Of a stretch of 64,000 nucleotides of DNA, positions 25,401 to 35,508 are shown piece after piece. The translations under genes were made by a program, and so were the position numbers. How positions within the stretch are numbered: the first letter of the stretch is position 1; each line of letters opens with the position of its first letter. The DNA comes from an uncultured Bacteroides sp. (GTDB lineage Bacteria; Bacteroidota; Bacteroidia; Bacteroidales; Bacteroidaceae): NCBI GenBank assembly GCA_949294185.1, contig CASFGA010000003.1:62001-126000 (forward strand), read 5' to 3'. The notes beneath the pieces are model-generated. The model saw nothing but the letters and a program-made list of their open reading frames with translations, did not search any database and was not told where the DNA came from.

Positions 25401-28400
25401 ATGCTTGAAACATTTATAAAACGCCCCATCTTATCCTGCGTGATTTCCGTGCTGATCGTATGCTTGGGTATCATGTCGTTGACACGCCTACCCATCACTC
25501 AGTTCCCCGATATCGTTCCTCCCTCTGTCACCGTCACAGCCCGCTATACGGGCGCAAGTGCCGATGTAATGTCGAAAACGGTGGCCACCCCTTTGGAACG
25601 GGCCATAAACGGAGTGCCGGGAATGACATACATGACCACTGTATGCACGAACGACGGCATGTCGCTGACCACTGTCTACTTCAGGGTGGGGACTGACCCG
25701 GATGTGGCGGCGGTGAATGTGCAGAACCGTGTGACCACCGTGCTTGATGAGCTTCCAGAAGAGGTCATACGCGCAGGAGTGGTCACCGAAAAGGAAGTGA
25801 ACAGCATGCTGATGTATCTGAACATTTTCAGCACCGACAGCACACACACCGAAAAGTTCGTCTACAACTTTGCTGACATAAACATCCTCCGCGAGCTGAA
25901 ACGCATCGACGGTGTGGGCCTGGTAGAAATTATGGGAAGCCGAGACTATGCGATGCGCGTGTGGCTGAATCCCAACCGCTTGGCCGCCTACAGCATGTCG
26001 CCGCAAGATGTGACCGAAGCCATACGCAGCCAGAACATCGAAGCGGCTCCGGGAAAGACCGGCATCAGCTCAGACAAGCTCCCGCAGCATCTGCAGTATG
26101 TGCTGCAATATACAGGAAAGTTCTCCACCCCCGAAGACTACGGGGAGATTGTACTGAAGGCCATGTCCGACGGGTCTCTGCTCCGGCTGAAGGATGTGGC
26201 GGAAATCGAGTTCGACTCGGAAGACTACAACATGATATCCATGACCGACGGACGCCCGTCGGCTTCCATCATGATCAAGCAGCGCCCGGGATCGAATGCA
26301 CGGGAAGTCATCCAAAACATCAAGGCCAAGATGGAAGAAGTGAAGGAAAGCAGTTTCGTGCCTGGAATGGACTACAACATTTCATACGATGTGTCGCGCT
26401 TCCTCGACGCTTCCATCTCCGCCGTGTTGCGAACCCTGCTCGAAGCGTTCATTCTGGTGTTCGTCGTGGTGTTCATCTTCCTGCAGGATTTCCGCTCCAC
26501 ACTGATTCCGGCCATCGCCGTTCCGGTTTCTCTCGTCGGCACCTTCTTCTTCATGGAAGCCTTGGGATTCTCCATCAACATGCTGACTTTGTTCGCGCTA
26601 GTCCTGTCTATCGGTATTGTGGTAGACAACGCTATCGTGGTGGTTGAAGCGGTTCATGTGAAGATACACGAACAGCGGCTCTCGCCCTATGAAGCCTCTG
26701 TTGCAGCTATCAAGGAAATCGGCGGGGCCATCATCGCCATCACGCTAGTCATGTCGGCTGTATTTTTACCTGTAGGATTCATGGAAGGAACGGTCGGCAT
26801 CTTCTATCGGCAGTTCTCACTGACACTGGCAGCAGCCATCGCCATATCAGGTGTCAATGCGCTGACACTCTCGCCGGCCCTCTGCGCGCTGATGCTGAAA
26901 CCTCCTGGCCAACTCCATAAGAAGGTAGGACTGTTGGGACGCGGATTCCGGGCATTCAACAAACGGTATGAGAGGTTTGAGTCGGGATACGGACGCGGAC
27001 TGAAACATTTTCTGGGACGCCGTTTCTTTACATACGCCACTCTAATCGTGTTCTTCCTCGCCACATGGGGCATGAGCAGCATTCTGCCTGCCGGATTCAT
27101 ACCCAACGAAGACCAGAGCATGATTTATGTCAATGTCGACACGCCTCCGGGAGCCACACTCGAACGGAGCGAGGCCGCACTGAGCAGCGTGCAGGCCGCA
27201 CTGCTACCGTTCGATGAAGTGGAAAGCGTCTCCACCCTCGCCGGATATAGCCTGATGACCGAAACGGAAGGAGCAAGCTTCGGCATGGGCATGATCAACC
27301 TGACCCCTTGGAGCGAGCGAGACAAGAGTGCCGACGAACTCATGTCGACCTTTGCCGACCGTACATCGCACATCAAGGACGCGCAGATCCAGTTCTTCCT
27401 TCCACCGTCCGTTCCGGGATTTGGCAACGCCAGCGGCTTTGAGCTCCGTCTTCAAGACCGCACGGCCGGGTCGTTTCAAGATTTGGCAAGCGTGGCAGAC
27501 AAGCTCGTGGAGCGGCTGAACCAGGATCCCCGCCTCTCAGGCGTTTCATCCGGATTCAATCCGAACTTCCCGATGTATCTACTGAAAGTGGACTTGGCGA
27601 AAGCGGCCAAACTGGGTGTCAGCCTGCAGGAATCGATGGAGACCCTACAATCATACATCGGCAGCTTCTATTCATCCAACTTCATCCGCTTCGGCCAGAT
27701 GTACAAAGTCATGCTCCAGGCATCCCCCGAATATCGCATGAACCCCGATGACATCTTCAGCCTTTTCGCCAAGAACAAGGAAGGCAATATGGTGCCGTAT
27801 TCCAACTTCATGACCATGGAACGAATCTATGGGCCGAGCCAGATTACACGATACAACATGTTCACCTCCGCCCTGATAACCGGCGATGCGGCCAAAGGGG
27901 TCAGTTCAGGCGAGGCAATCGCAGCCGTGGAAGAGATTGCACAAGACATCCTGCCGCGAGGCTACCACATCGAATGGTCGGGCGTGACAAAGGAAGAGAA
28001 AGAATCCGGCGGACAGACACTCGCCACTTTCGCCATCTGCCTGCTGTTTGTCTATCTGCTGCTAGCGGCACAATACGAAAGCCTGCTGCTTCCGTTCCCG
28101 GTCATCCTCTCGCTTCCGGCAGGAATGTTCGGATCCTATTTCTTCCTGCAGTTGGCCGGTCTGGAAAACAACATATATGCCCAGGTGGCTCTGGTGATGC
28201 TAATCGGTCTGTTAGGAAAGAACGCTATTCTGATTATCGAAATGGCCAACCAATACCGCCGCCGTGGAACGGGCATTATGGATTCGGCCCTGAAAGGAGC
28301 CACCAGTCGCCTGCGTCCCATCCTGATGACATCATTCGCGTTCATCTGCGGACTGATTCCGTTGGTATTCGCCACAGGAGCCGGAGCATTGGGAAACCGT

Positions 28401-28562
28401 TCGATCGGAACGGCTGCCGCCGGTGGCATGCTAGTAGGGACATTGGCAGGAATCTTCCTGGTTCCGGGACTATACATACTGTTTGAGACACTTGAAACGA
28501 AAATGAAACGTAAAAAGCATAATGATGACAAAAAGAATGAAACGCAACTCAATCTTATATAG
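25401..28562 (+). CDS. RND multidrug efflux pump, HAE-1 type
   Basis: 1053 residues, the normal length. Twelve membrane segments and two large periplasmic loops are evident. In TM4 the proton-relay site reads VVDNAIVVVE (Asp409, Asn410), where AcrB has two aspartates; the TM10 Lys is present in LGKNAILIIEMA. Other family phrases: QFPDIVPPSVTVTARYTGA, LPITQFPD, ATPLERAINGVPGMTYM and the final TM pair. It is a proton-driven exporter that works with the adaptor upstream and the outer-membrane factor downstream, whose gene starts inside its last 41 bp. Confidence 0.94.
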   Translation: MLETFIKRPILSCVISVLIVCLGIMSLTRLPITQFPDIVPPSVTVTARYTGASADVMSKTVATPLERAINGVPGMTYMTTVCTNDGMSLTTVYFRVGTDPDVAAVNVQNRVTTVLDELPEEVIRAGVVTEKEVNSMLMYLNIFSTDSTHTEKFVYNFADINILRELKRIDGVGLVEIMGSRDYAMRVWLNPNRLAAYSMSPQDVTEAIRSQNIEAAPGKTGISSDKLPQHLQYVLQYTGKFSTPEDYGEIVLKAMSDGSLLRLKDVAEIEFDSEDYNMISMTDGRPSASIMIKQRPGSNAREVIQNIKAKMEEVKESSFVPGMDYNISYDVSRFLDASISAVLRTLLEAFILVFVVVFIFLQDFRSTLIPAIAVPVSLVGTFFFMEALGFSINMLTLFALVLSIGIVVDNAIVVVEAVHVKIHEQRLSPYEASVAAIKEIGGAIIAITLVMSAVFLPVGFMEGTVGIFYRQFSLTLAAAIAISGVNALTLSPALCALMLKPPGQLHKKVGLLGRGFRAFNKRYERFESGYGRGLKHFLGRRFFTYATLIVFFLATWGMSSILPAGFIPNEDQSMIYVNVDTPPGATLERSEAALSSVQAALLPFDEVESVSTLAGYSLMTETEGASFGMGMINLTPWSERDKSADELMSTFADRTSHIKDAQIQFFLPPSVPGFGNASGFELRLQDRTAGSFQDLASVADKLVERLNQDPRLSGVSSGFNPNFPMYLLKVDLAKAAKLGVSLQESMETLQSYIGSFYSSNFIRFGQMYKVMLQASPEYRMNPDDIFSLFAKNKEGNMVPYSNFMTMERIYGPSQITRYNMFTSALITGDAAKGVSSGEAIAAVEEIAQDILPRGYHIEWSGVTKEEKESGGQTLATFAICLLFVYLLLAAQYESLLLPFPVILSLPAGMFGSYFFLQLAGLENNIYAQVALVMLIGLLGKNAILIIEMANQYRRRGTGIMDSALKGATSRLRPILMTSFAFICGLIPLVFATGAGALGNRSIGTAAAGGMLVGTLAGIFLVPGLYILFETLETKMKRKKHNDDKKNETQLNLI

Positions 28563-30024
28563 TCTGTCAATCCTGACGGGCATCATGCTGTGGAGCTGTA
28601 AAGCTCCGCAGCTCGCGGCAGACGAAAAACTGATTCTGCCCGACACTTACACGAACGGTCATCTCCCTACAGATACCGCCACACTCGCCATGCTCTCATG
28701 GGAAAGTTTCTTCCCAGACACGATATTGCAAGGCTACATCCATACTGCCTTGAGCAACAATCATTCTTTCCGGCAAACCGTGGAACGCATGCGCCAGGCA
28801 CGAAGCCAAATGAAACAGGGACGGCAGGCCATGTTTCCGCAACTTTCGGCCGGACTAAGCGCAGGCATCCGGCGCTTCGGTGAATATACGATGGACGGAG
28901 TGGGAAATGCCACTACAAACACTCCCGACCTTGAGACAGACAAGCACATACCAGACCCTTACAAAGACCTGAACCTGGGAATCCTCTTCCAATGGGAAGC
29001 GGATATCTGGGGAAAGCTGAATCACAAAAGACAAGCGGCGGCGGCACGCTGGATGGCTTCTGCCGAAGCGACACAATATGCCCGTACGCTGCTCATCGCG
29101 GAAACGGCCTCACAATACTTTGAGCTGATTGGTCTCGACAAGCAACAAGACATTCTGAGAGGAGCCATCGAAAACACGGAAGCCTCATACCGTCTGACCT
29201 ACGAACTGAAGCAGGAAGGTGAAGTGACGCAGCTTGCCGTAGACCAATTTAAGTCGCGCCTGCTCAACCTGAAAGGACTGCTGCTTGAAACGGAACAGCT
29301 GACAGAAGAAAAAGAACGAGCCCTTGCCACACTGATGGGATGTTTCCCATTTGAAGTAAAACGAATCGGGTTTGAGGAGATGCGCGGGCTGACATTCCCC
29401 ATACAGACCGGAATACCGGCCCAACTGCTGACATACCGGCCCGATATCCGCTCAGCGGAATGGGAGTTGTTGGCAGCAAAGGCCGACCTGAAAGCTGCAC
29501 GCAAAGCCTTCTTCCCTTCTCTGACTATCGGGGCGGAAGGCGGATTCAATGCATTCAACATCAGCAAATGGTTCACTGCGCCCGCATCGTTGGTCTATAA
29601 TCTTGCGGCCGGACTTTCCGCACCAATCTTCAACCGACATGAATTGAAACATCTCTGGAATACGGCAAAGGGAGAGCAACAGATTGCACTGTCACGATAT
29701 CACGAAACGGCCTTGAGGGCTTATGAAGAAGTGTCCAATCTGGTTACCGCCCACGAAAGGCTCACATTAAGAAGCGAATTGAAAGAAGAAGAAAGCCAAA
29801 CACACAACCGCTCCATCGAGAATGCAAAAGAACTTTTCCAACTCAATTTTGTGGGCTATCTGGAAGTGCTTTCGGCCGATGAACGCTATCTTGAATGTGA
29901 ATTGGAACGTATCCGCCTAAATACTTCGAAATGCATCAACCAAGTGCATCTATACCGGGCTTTGGGAGGGGGCATCTACATAAATGAAAAAGAAAAAGAT
30001 AATGAAGACGAGAAAGAAAAATGA
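28522..30024 (+). CDS. Outer-membrane efflux factor (NodT/TolC type), lipoprotein
   Basis: About 500 residues. The signal is lipoprotein type with WSC. ATGs at 28522, 28525 and 28537 all precede it; the 28537 start (MKRNSILYSL) gives the neatest signal. Two TolC-like repeats follow: long coiled-coil helices and the strand phrases AGLSAGIRRFGEYT and LVYNLAAGLSAPIFNR; LLIAETASQYFELIGLDKQ and YRPDIRSAEWELLAAKADLKAARKAFFPSLTI are hallmark segments of NodT-family proteins. It completes the tripartite efflux system. The tail (NEKEKDNEDEKEK) is unusually charged. Confidence 0.92.
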   Translation: MMTKRMKRNSILYSLSILTGIMLWSCKAPQLAADEKLILPDTYTNGHLPTDTATLAMLSWESFFPDTILQGYIHTALSNNHSFRQTVERMRQARSQMKQGRQAMFPQLSAGLSAGIRRFGEYTMDGVGNATTNTPDLETDKHIPDPYKDLNLGILFQWEADIWGKLNHKRQAAAARWMASAEATQYARTLLIAETASQYFELIGLDKQQDILRGAIENTEASYRLTYELKQEGEVTQLAVDQFKSRLLNLKGLLLETEQLTEEKERALATLMGCFPFEVKRIGFEEMRGLTFPIQTGIPAQLLTYRPDIRSAEWELLAAKADLKAARKAFFPSLTIGAEGGFNAFNISKWFTAPASLVYNLAAGLSAPIFNRHELKHLWNTAKGEQQIALSRYHETALRAYEEVSNLVTAHERLTLRSELKEEESQTHNRSIENAKELFQLNFVGYLEVLSADERYLECELERIRLNTSKCINQVHLYRALGGGIYINEKEKDNEDEKEK

Positions 30025-30128
30025 ATCTTGAGTGACACGCGGCCAAGGTCAGGAGACCGCATCCGGCGTGCCGCAGAAAACATATAGACCTTTTTCAAGA
30101 CGGAAGGGGCGGCCGGACAGCCGCCGGC

Positions 30129-30161
30129 GGGGAGGAGACCTTAGGGACTCCTCCCCTTTTT
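30129..30161 (+). terminator. Efflux operon terminator
   Basis: GGGGAGGAG (30129-30137), 10-nt loop, CTCCTCCCC (30148-30156), then TTTTT. It lies between the efflux operon (+) and the end of nuoN (-). The surrounding non-coding DNA is very GC-rich. Confidence 0.85.
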
Positions 30162-30257
30162 GTCCGCATCCCCGCCGCAGACGGAAGGGCCGGAAGGAGG
30201 GCCGCACACGGCCATACGCCCGGCCGCCCGGCACCGGACGGGAGAGGAGGCATGCGC

Positions 30258-31679
30258 CTACGGCAGGGCCGCACCGCTGAGCAGGCCGTAAAGGCCGCTC
30301 ACCAGGCCGGTCACGACGACTCCCGCCACACACACAAGCACGCCCGCACGCGTCAGGCCGTCCGTGCGGAAGGCCGGCACGGGGCTGTCGCTCGGCGTGA
30401 TGTACATGGCCTTCACCACCAGCAGGTAGTAGTAGAGCGAGATGATGGTGTTGACAAGCGCCAGAAACACCACCAGCCAGTGGCCGGCATGGAAGGCCGC
30501 GGCAAACACGAAGAACTTCGAGAAGAAGCCCGCGAAGGGCGGAATGCCCGCCAACGAGAAGAGCGCGAGCGTCATGCCGAAGGCCAGGCGCGGATTGGTC
30601 TGGTAAAGCCCCGCATAGACGGAGCGGTCGGTCTTCCCGCCCGTGTGCTGCTCGACGATGCCGATGATGCCGAACACCGCAAGGTTGGCCGCGATGTAGA
30701 TGATCACGTAGTAGACCAGTGAGGCCATCCCCTGCCCGCTTCCTGCCAGCGCGCCGAGCACGATGTAGCCCGCCTGCGAGATGCTGCTGTAGGCCATGAA
30801 CCGCTTCAGATCGCTCTGAAGGATGGCAAACACGTTGCCCACCGTGATGGTAAGCACGATCACGATGCTCAAGAGCAGGCTCCAGTCATGCACCATGCCC
30901 CCGAACACCTTCAGCAACACGGCCGCCATGGCAAAGGCCGCCGCACCCTTTGAGATGACCGACAGGTATCCCGCCACCGGAGTGGGCGCGCCCTGATAGA
31001 CATCGGGAGTCCACATGTGGAAGGGGACGAGGCTCACCTTGAATCCCAGGCCGGCAAAGAAGAGTACCATCGCCATGACCTGCAGCGGGGTACCCGTGAG
31101 CTGCGCGGCCATGTCGGCGAAATACACCGTGCCGCACGTACCGTAAATCAGAGAAAGGCCGTAGAGCATCAGCGCCGACGAGAACATGGAGCTGAGGATA
31201 AACTTCGCCCCGGCCTCGGCGCTGTGGTGGCGGCGCTTGTCGAACGCCACCAGGCAGGCCATCGGGATGCTGGCCAGCTCCAGACCGATGTAGAAGAGCA
31301 TGAAGCTGCCTGCACTCACCATCAGAAACATGCCCAGAAGCGTGCTCAGCGTAAGCATGTAGAATTCGCCCGCCTTGCCGCGCGTATCCTCGCGGCCCAG
31401 CCATTCGCCTGCCTGCATGAACACGAGCAGTGTGCCCGCCGTCAGGACGGTCTTGACCACGGAGGCCATTTCCGTGCTGCGGTACATGCCGCCGAAGGCC
31501 TCTCCCTCCGCGGGGACAATGTTAAGCGCCAGCTGCACCGCCATCAGGATACAGCCCAGTATCTGAAGCTTCCTGTGCCCCGGCTCCCTTATGATCAGAT
31601 CGGCCAGAAGCATGACGACCAGTATGATGACCAGACTCACTTCGGCCTGCATGGAAAGTAATGATGTTGTTATGTCCAT
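30258..31679 (-). CDS. nuoN: NADH-quinone oxidoreductase subunit N
   Basis: 473 residues of proton-pumping antiporter-like membrane protein with about 14 hydrophobic segments. The family core is present: KFILSSMFSSALMLYGLSLIYG, TPDVYQGAPTPVAGYLSVISKGAA, FMAYSSISQAGYI and FSLAGIPPFAGFFSKFFVF. It is the last gene of the nuo operon, 4 bp after nuoM. It forms part of the membrane arm that couples quinone reduction to proton transport. Confidence 0.95.
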   Translation of the reverse strand: MDITTSLLSMQAEVSLVIILVVMLLADLIIREPGHRKLQILGCILMAVQLALNIVPAEGEAFGGMYRSTEMASVVKTVLTAGTLLVFMQAGEWLGREDTRGKAGEFYMLTLSTLLGMFLMVSAGSFMLFYIGLELASIPMACLVAFDKRRHHSAEAGAKFILSSMFSSALMLYGLSLIYGTCGTVYFADMAAQLTGTPLQVMAMVLFFAGLGFKVSLVPFHMWTPDVYQGAPTPVAGYLSVISKGAAAFAMAAVLLKVFGGMVHDWSLLLSIVIVLTITVGNVFAILQSDLKRFMAYSSISQAGYIVLGALAGSGQGMASLVYYVIIYIAANLAVFGIIGIVEQHTGGKTDRSVYAGLYQTNPRLAFGMTLALFSLAGIPPFAGFFSKFFVFAAAFHAGHWLVVFLALVNTIISLYYYLLVVKAMYITPSDSPVPAFRTDGLTRAGVLVCVAGVVVTGLVSGLYGLLSGAALP

Positions 31680-31683
31680 AATG

Positions 31684-33168
31684 TTACAGTTGACTTAATT
31701 GTGATATGATCGGTTCCACACTCGCGCTGATGACGTTGCTCACCCACCACGGGGAGAGTCCCAGTCCGGCCACGGCCACTATCAGGCAGATGACGGCGAA
31801 ACGCTCGTCCCACGTGGCGTCGGTCAGCTTCAGATGCTCCGGATTGCGGCAGGTGCCGTAAAGTATCCTGCCTACCACGCGGAGGATATAGACCGCCGTG
31901 ATCACGATGCTCGTGGTGGCGATGACCGTACAAATGCGGTGGAACGAATCGGCACGCTCGAACGAGCCGACAAACACCGTCATCTCGGCCACGAAGCCGC
32001 TCAGACCCGGCAGCCCCAGATTGGCCAGACCGGCTATCACATAGCCCACCGACAGGAAAGGCATGATCTTCATCAGTCCGGAAAGCTGGCGGATGTCACG
32101 CGTGTGGGTACGGCCGTAGATCATGCCGATGAGCGCAAAGAACAGGGCCGTCATCAGCCCGTGGCTCAGCATCTGCAGGATGGCTCCCGTAGCGCTGACG
32201 CGGGTCATCATCAGCAGGGCGAAAAGCACCAGGCCGCAGTGGCTCACCGACGAATAGGCATTGATGTACTTCAGGTCGGTCTGCACCACGGCGCTGAACG
32301 CCCCGTAGACCACCGAAATGGTGGTCAGCACCAGAAAGAGGTCTCCCCAAATGGCGGCTCCCGTGGGCATCAGATACATCGCCACGCGGAAGCATCCGTA
32401 ACCTCCCAGCTTCATCAGCACGCCGGCGTGGAGCATGGACACGGCGGTCGGTGCCGAAGCGTGACCGTCGGGGCTCCAGGTATGGAACGGGAAGAGCGCG
32501 CCCAGCACACCGAATCCCAAGAACACCGCCGGGAAGAAGATGCGCTGCACCTCCGTCGGAATCCGCTCCTTCACGATTTCAAGAATGTTCATCGTCTCGC
32601 CCCCGGCTCCGTAGTAGATGCCCAGGATGCCTATCAGCAGGAAGGCCGAGCCGCCCATCAGCATCAGCGTGAGCTTCATGGCCGAATACTCCTTGCGTCC
32701 GCTTCCCCACACGCCGATGAGCAGATACATCGGGATAAGCGCCACCTCGTAGAACATGAACATCGTAAACAGGTCGGTGGAGATGAAGAATCCGAACACC
32801 CCGGTGCTCAGCAGCGTGAACCACAGGAAGTATTCCTTGGTCAGGGGCTTCAGCTTCCACGAAGCGAACGTTCCCGTAAACACAATCACGGCGCTCAGCA
32901 GCAGCATCACCACCGATATGCCGTCCACACCCACCGAATAGCAGATGTGGAGCGGGGCGAACCAGGTCACGCTGGCGGTGAAGAGCATCTCCTCGTCCGC
33001 TCCTTCGCCGCGCAGCCCGATGTAGGACACCGTAAGCCATACGGCCAGTACAAGCAGCAGGCCCGATCCCGCCACCATCACTCCCCTCACCTGATTCAGG
33101 CTGCGGCTCATCCACAGCCCCAGAAGCATCAGAAGGGGTATCAATACAAAAAGGCTCAATATATTCAT
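31684..33168 (-). CDS. nuoM: NADH-quinone oxidoreductase subunit M
   Basis: 494 residues, membrane-arm antiporter-like subunit. Key segments: FYEVALIPMYLLIGVWG (with the conserved Glu), LFPFHTWSPDGHASAPTAVSMLHAGVLMKLGGYG, YSSVSHCGLV and LGLPGLSGFVAEM. About 14 hydrophobic segments are evident. It is followed by nuoN and preceded by nuoL after an 80-bp gap, the widest in the operon. Confidence 0.95.
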   Translation of the reverse strand: MNILSLFVLIPLLMLLGLWMSRSLNQVRGVMVAGSGLLLVLAVWLTVSYIGLRGEGADEEMLFTASVTWFAPLHICYSVGVDGISVVMLLLSAVIVFTGTFASWKLKPLTKEYFLWFTLLSTGVFGFFISTDLFTMFMFYEVALIPMYLLIGVWGSGRKEYSAMKLTLMLMGGSAFLLIGILGIYYGAGGETMNILEIVKERIPTEVQRIFFPAVFLGFGVLGALFPFHTWSPDGHASAPTAVSMLHAGVLMKLGGYGCFRVAMYLMPTGAAIWGDLFLVLTTISVVYGAFSAVVQTDLKYINAYSSVSHCGLVLFALLMMTRVSATGAILQMLSHGLMTALFFALIGMIYGRTHTRDIRQLSGLMKIMPFLSVGYVIAGLANLGLPGLSGFVAEMTVFVGSFERADSFHRICTVIATTSIVITAVYILRVVGRILYGTCRNPEHLKLTDATWDERFAVICLIVAVAGLGLSPWWVSNVISASVEPIISQLSQL

Positions 33169-33248
33169 CTTGTCTTGGATTAACGGCCGGCAGTGCGTCG
33201 TCTCCGCCGCCGGCCCTTCACTGTTATTTTTTCACTGTCTATCATTCA

Positions 33249-35138
33249 CTAAGCGAGCAGAAGCACCGCCGTCAGCACGATTATTCCGCTCAGGAACCAC
33301 CAGGTATAGGTCTGGATACGGCCGTTCTGCACGGGCTGCACGCTCTCGCCCGCCGCGTTGGCGCCCCATGCCATAAAGTTCATGAACTGGTCGACCACAT
33401 GGCGGTCGAACCATGCCACGGGAACCGACACGCAGCGGAAGATGATCCGCTTCGTCACAAACAGCCACGCCTCGTCCATGTAGAAGCGGCGGTAGGCCGC
33501 GCGGTGCAAACGGCTGAAACGTGCGGCGAGCATATCGGCCACAGGCTGCCTGTCGCGTGCGTACATCCATGTGGCAAGCGCAATGGCGGCCACGGCCACC
33601 ACGATGCTGGTGCCTGCCACAGCCCAGTCCAGATGGATGTCATACGCATGCCCGTCGGCCGACACGAAGCGGCCGAAAGGAATGAATCCCACCCCCACCG
33701 TGACCAGAGCCAGAAACGCGAGCGGAACGGTCATCGCAAGCGGACTCTCGCGGGGAGTGTGCCGGGCATGCAGCTCCCTGTTCTCCCTGCCCCAGAAGAT
33801 GCCGTAGTAGAGACGGAACATGTAGAAGGCCGTCATTCCGGCAATCGCCGTCATGATCCATCCAATCGCCGGACTGAAGCCGAAGCAGGCCGTCAGGATC
33901 TCGTCCTTCGAGAAGAATCCGGAGAACGGCGGTATGCCCGCAATGGCCAGACAGGCCACCAGAAAGGTGATGTGGGTCACCGGCATATACTTGCGCAGGC
34001 CGCCCATCGTCTCCATCTCGTTGCTGTGGACGGCATGGATGATGCAGCCCGCCCCAAGAAAGAGCAGAGCCTTGAACATGGCGTGGGTGAACAGGTGGAA
34101 CATGCCCGCCATGTATCCCAGTCCCCCGCCGTGCGGGTCGGCGTCCGTGCATACGCCCAAGGCCACCATCATGAAGCCTATCTGCGAGATGGTGGAAAAG
34201 GCCAGCACGCGCTTGATGTCACTCTGCACGCAGGCCACCGCGGCCGCATAGAGGGCGGTAAACGCCCCCACCCACGCCACCGCATGCAGCACATGGGGAG
34301 CGAACTCCACATACAGCGGAAACATGCGCGCCACCAGGTAGACACCGGCCACCACCATCGTGGCAGCATGTATCAGGGCCGACACCGGAGTGGGGCCCTC
34401 CATCGCGTCGGGCAGCCAGATGTGCAGCGGAAACATGGCGCTCTTGCCCGCGCCGCCCACAAACATCAGGCCCAGCGCCCAGGGGAGAACCATGCCCGCC
34501 TGCATCAGCCGCTCCTCGGAAGGAGTGAAGGTGAATGTCTGCATGTAGTATCCGTAAATCAGGATGCCGATGAGGAAGCCCAGATCGGCGAAGCGCGTCA
34601 CGATAAACGCCTTCTTGCTCGCGGCGACAGCCTCGGGCCTGGTGTAGTAGAACCCGATGAGCAGGTATGACGACACGCCCACTAGCTCCCAGAACACGTA
34701 CATCTGAAAGATGTTGGTAGCCACCACCAGTCCCAACATGGCGAACGTGAAGAGCGAAAGGAAGGCATAGTAGCGCTGGAAGCCCTTTTCACCCTTCATG
34801 TAGCCGAACGAGTAGATGTGCACCATCAGGCTCACCGTAGAGACCACCACCAGCATCAGCACCGAAATGGGATCAAGCAGGATGCCCATGTCGATGCGGA
34901 GGGAGGAAGTGAACGGCAGCCACTCGAAATTCCACGGAGTGAGCGTGGGGAACAGTCCCTCTTCCGTACGCCCCGCAGTGAAATAGCTGCAGGCCGTAGC
35001 GTAGCTCAGCACCGCCACCGCGGCCAGCGACAGCGTCCCGACAATGCCCGCCGTGCGGTGCGACATTTTCATGCCCGCCAAAGCCAGCAGCAGAAAGCTC
35101 AGCGCCGGCAAGGCAAGTATAAGAATCGTATAGTCCAT
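33249..35138 (-). CDS. nuoL: NADH-quinone oxidoreductase subunit L
   Basis: 629 residues, the largest antiporter-like subunit. It carries FWELVGVSSYLLIGFYYTRPEAV, FPLHIWLPDAMEGPTPVSALIHAATMVVAGVYL, LAFSTISQIGFMM and GIPPFSGFFSKDEIL. The long C-terminal amphipathic helix that braces the other subunits follows after about residue 500. It lies at the distal end of the membrane arm. GC content is very high across this gene (for example 41 of 60 bases at 34081-34140). Confidence 0.96.
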   Translation of the reverse strand: MDYTILILALPALSFLLLALAGMKMSHRTAGIVGTLSLAAVAVLSYATACSYFTAGRTEEGLFPTLTPWNFEWLPFTSSLRIDMGILLDPISVLMLVVVSTVSLMVHIYSFGYMKGEKGFQRYYAFLSLFTFAMLGLVVATNIFQMYVFWELVGVSSYLLIGFYYTRPEAVAASKKAFIVTRFADLGFLIGILIYGYYMQTFTFTPSEERLMQAGMVLPWALGLMFVGGAGKSAMFPLHIWLPDAMEGPTPVSALIHAATMVVAGVYLVARMFPLYVEFAPHVLHAVAWVGAFTALYAAAVACVQSDIKRVLAFSTISQIGFMMVALGVCTDADPHGGGLGYMAGMFHLFTHAMFKALLFLGAGCIIHAVHSNEMETMGGLRKYMPVTHITFLVACLAIAGIPPFSGFFSKDEILTACFGFSPAIGWIMTAIAGMTAFYMFRLYYGIFWGRENRELHARHTPRESPLAMTVPLAFLALVTVGVGFIPFGRFVSADGHAYDIHLDWAVAGTSIVVAVAAIALATWMYARDRQPVADMLAARFSRLHRAAYRRFYMDEAWLFVTKRIIFRCVSVPVAWFDRHVVDQFMNFMAWGANAAGESVQPVQNGRIQTYTWWFLSGIIVLTAVLLLA

Positions 35139-35186
35139 CTTTTAATCAACAGTTAATAGTTTGTAATAAATGGCCGTCTCCCGCCG

Positions 35187-35504
35187 TCATCCCTTCAGGT
35201 CGGTGATGTCGTCGGTAAGCACCTGCTTCACGTTGCGATACACATTGATGATGATGGCGATGGCCACAGCCGTCTCGGCAGCCGCCACGGCGATGCCGAA
35301 CAGGCTGAAGAAATGCCCTTCCAGGCGGTCGGGGAAAAGATACCGGTTGAACACCGCAAAGTTGATGTTCACCGAGTTGAGCATCAGCTCCACCGATATC
35401 AGCAGTGCCAGCAGGTTCTTGCGGGTGAAGAATCCGTATATCCCGCAAAACATCATCACCGTGCTGACCACCAGATAATGAATCACATGAATCTCTATTT
35501 CCAT
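35187..35504 (-). CDS. nuoK: NADH-quinone oxidoreductase subunit K
   Basis: 105 residues from ATG 35504; the frame is open to 35528 but that would overlap nuoJ, and the shorter form has the usual length. Three membrane helices with the conserved glutamates in LISVELMLNSVNINF and AAAETAVAIAIIINVYR. It is a small proton-channel subunit between nuoJ and nuoL. Confidence 0.94.
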   Translation of the reverse strand: MEIEIHVIHYLVVSTVMMFCGIYGFFTRKNLLALLISVELMLNSVNINFAVFNRYLFPDRLEGHFFSLFGIAVAAAETAVAIAIIINVYRNVKQVLTDDITDLKG

Positions 35505-35508
35505 AAAC

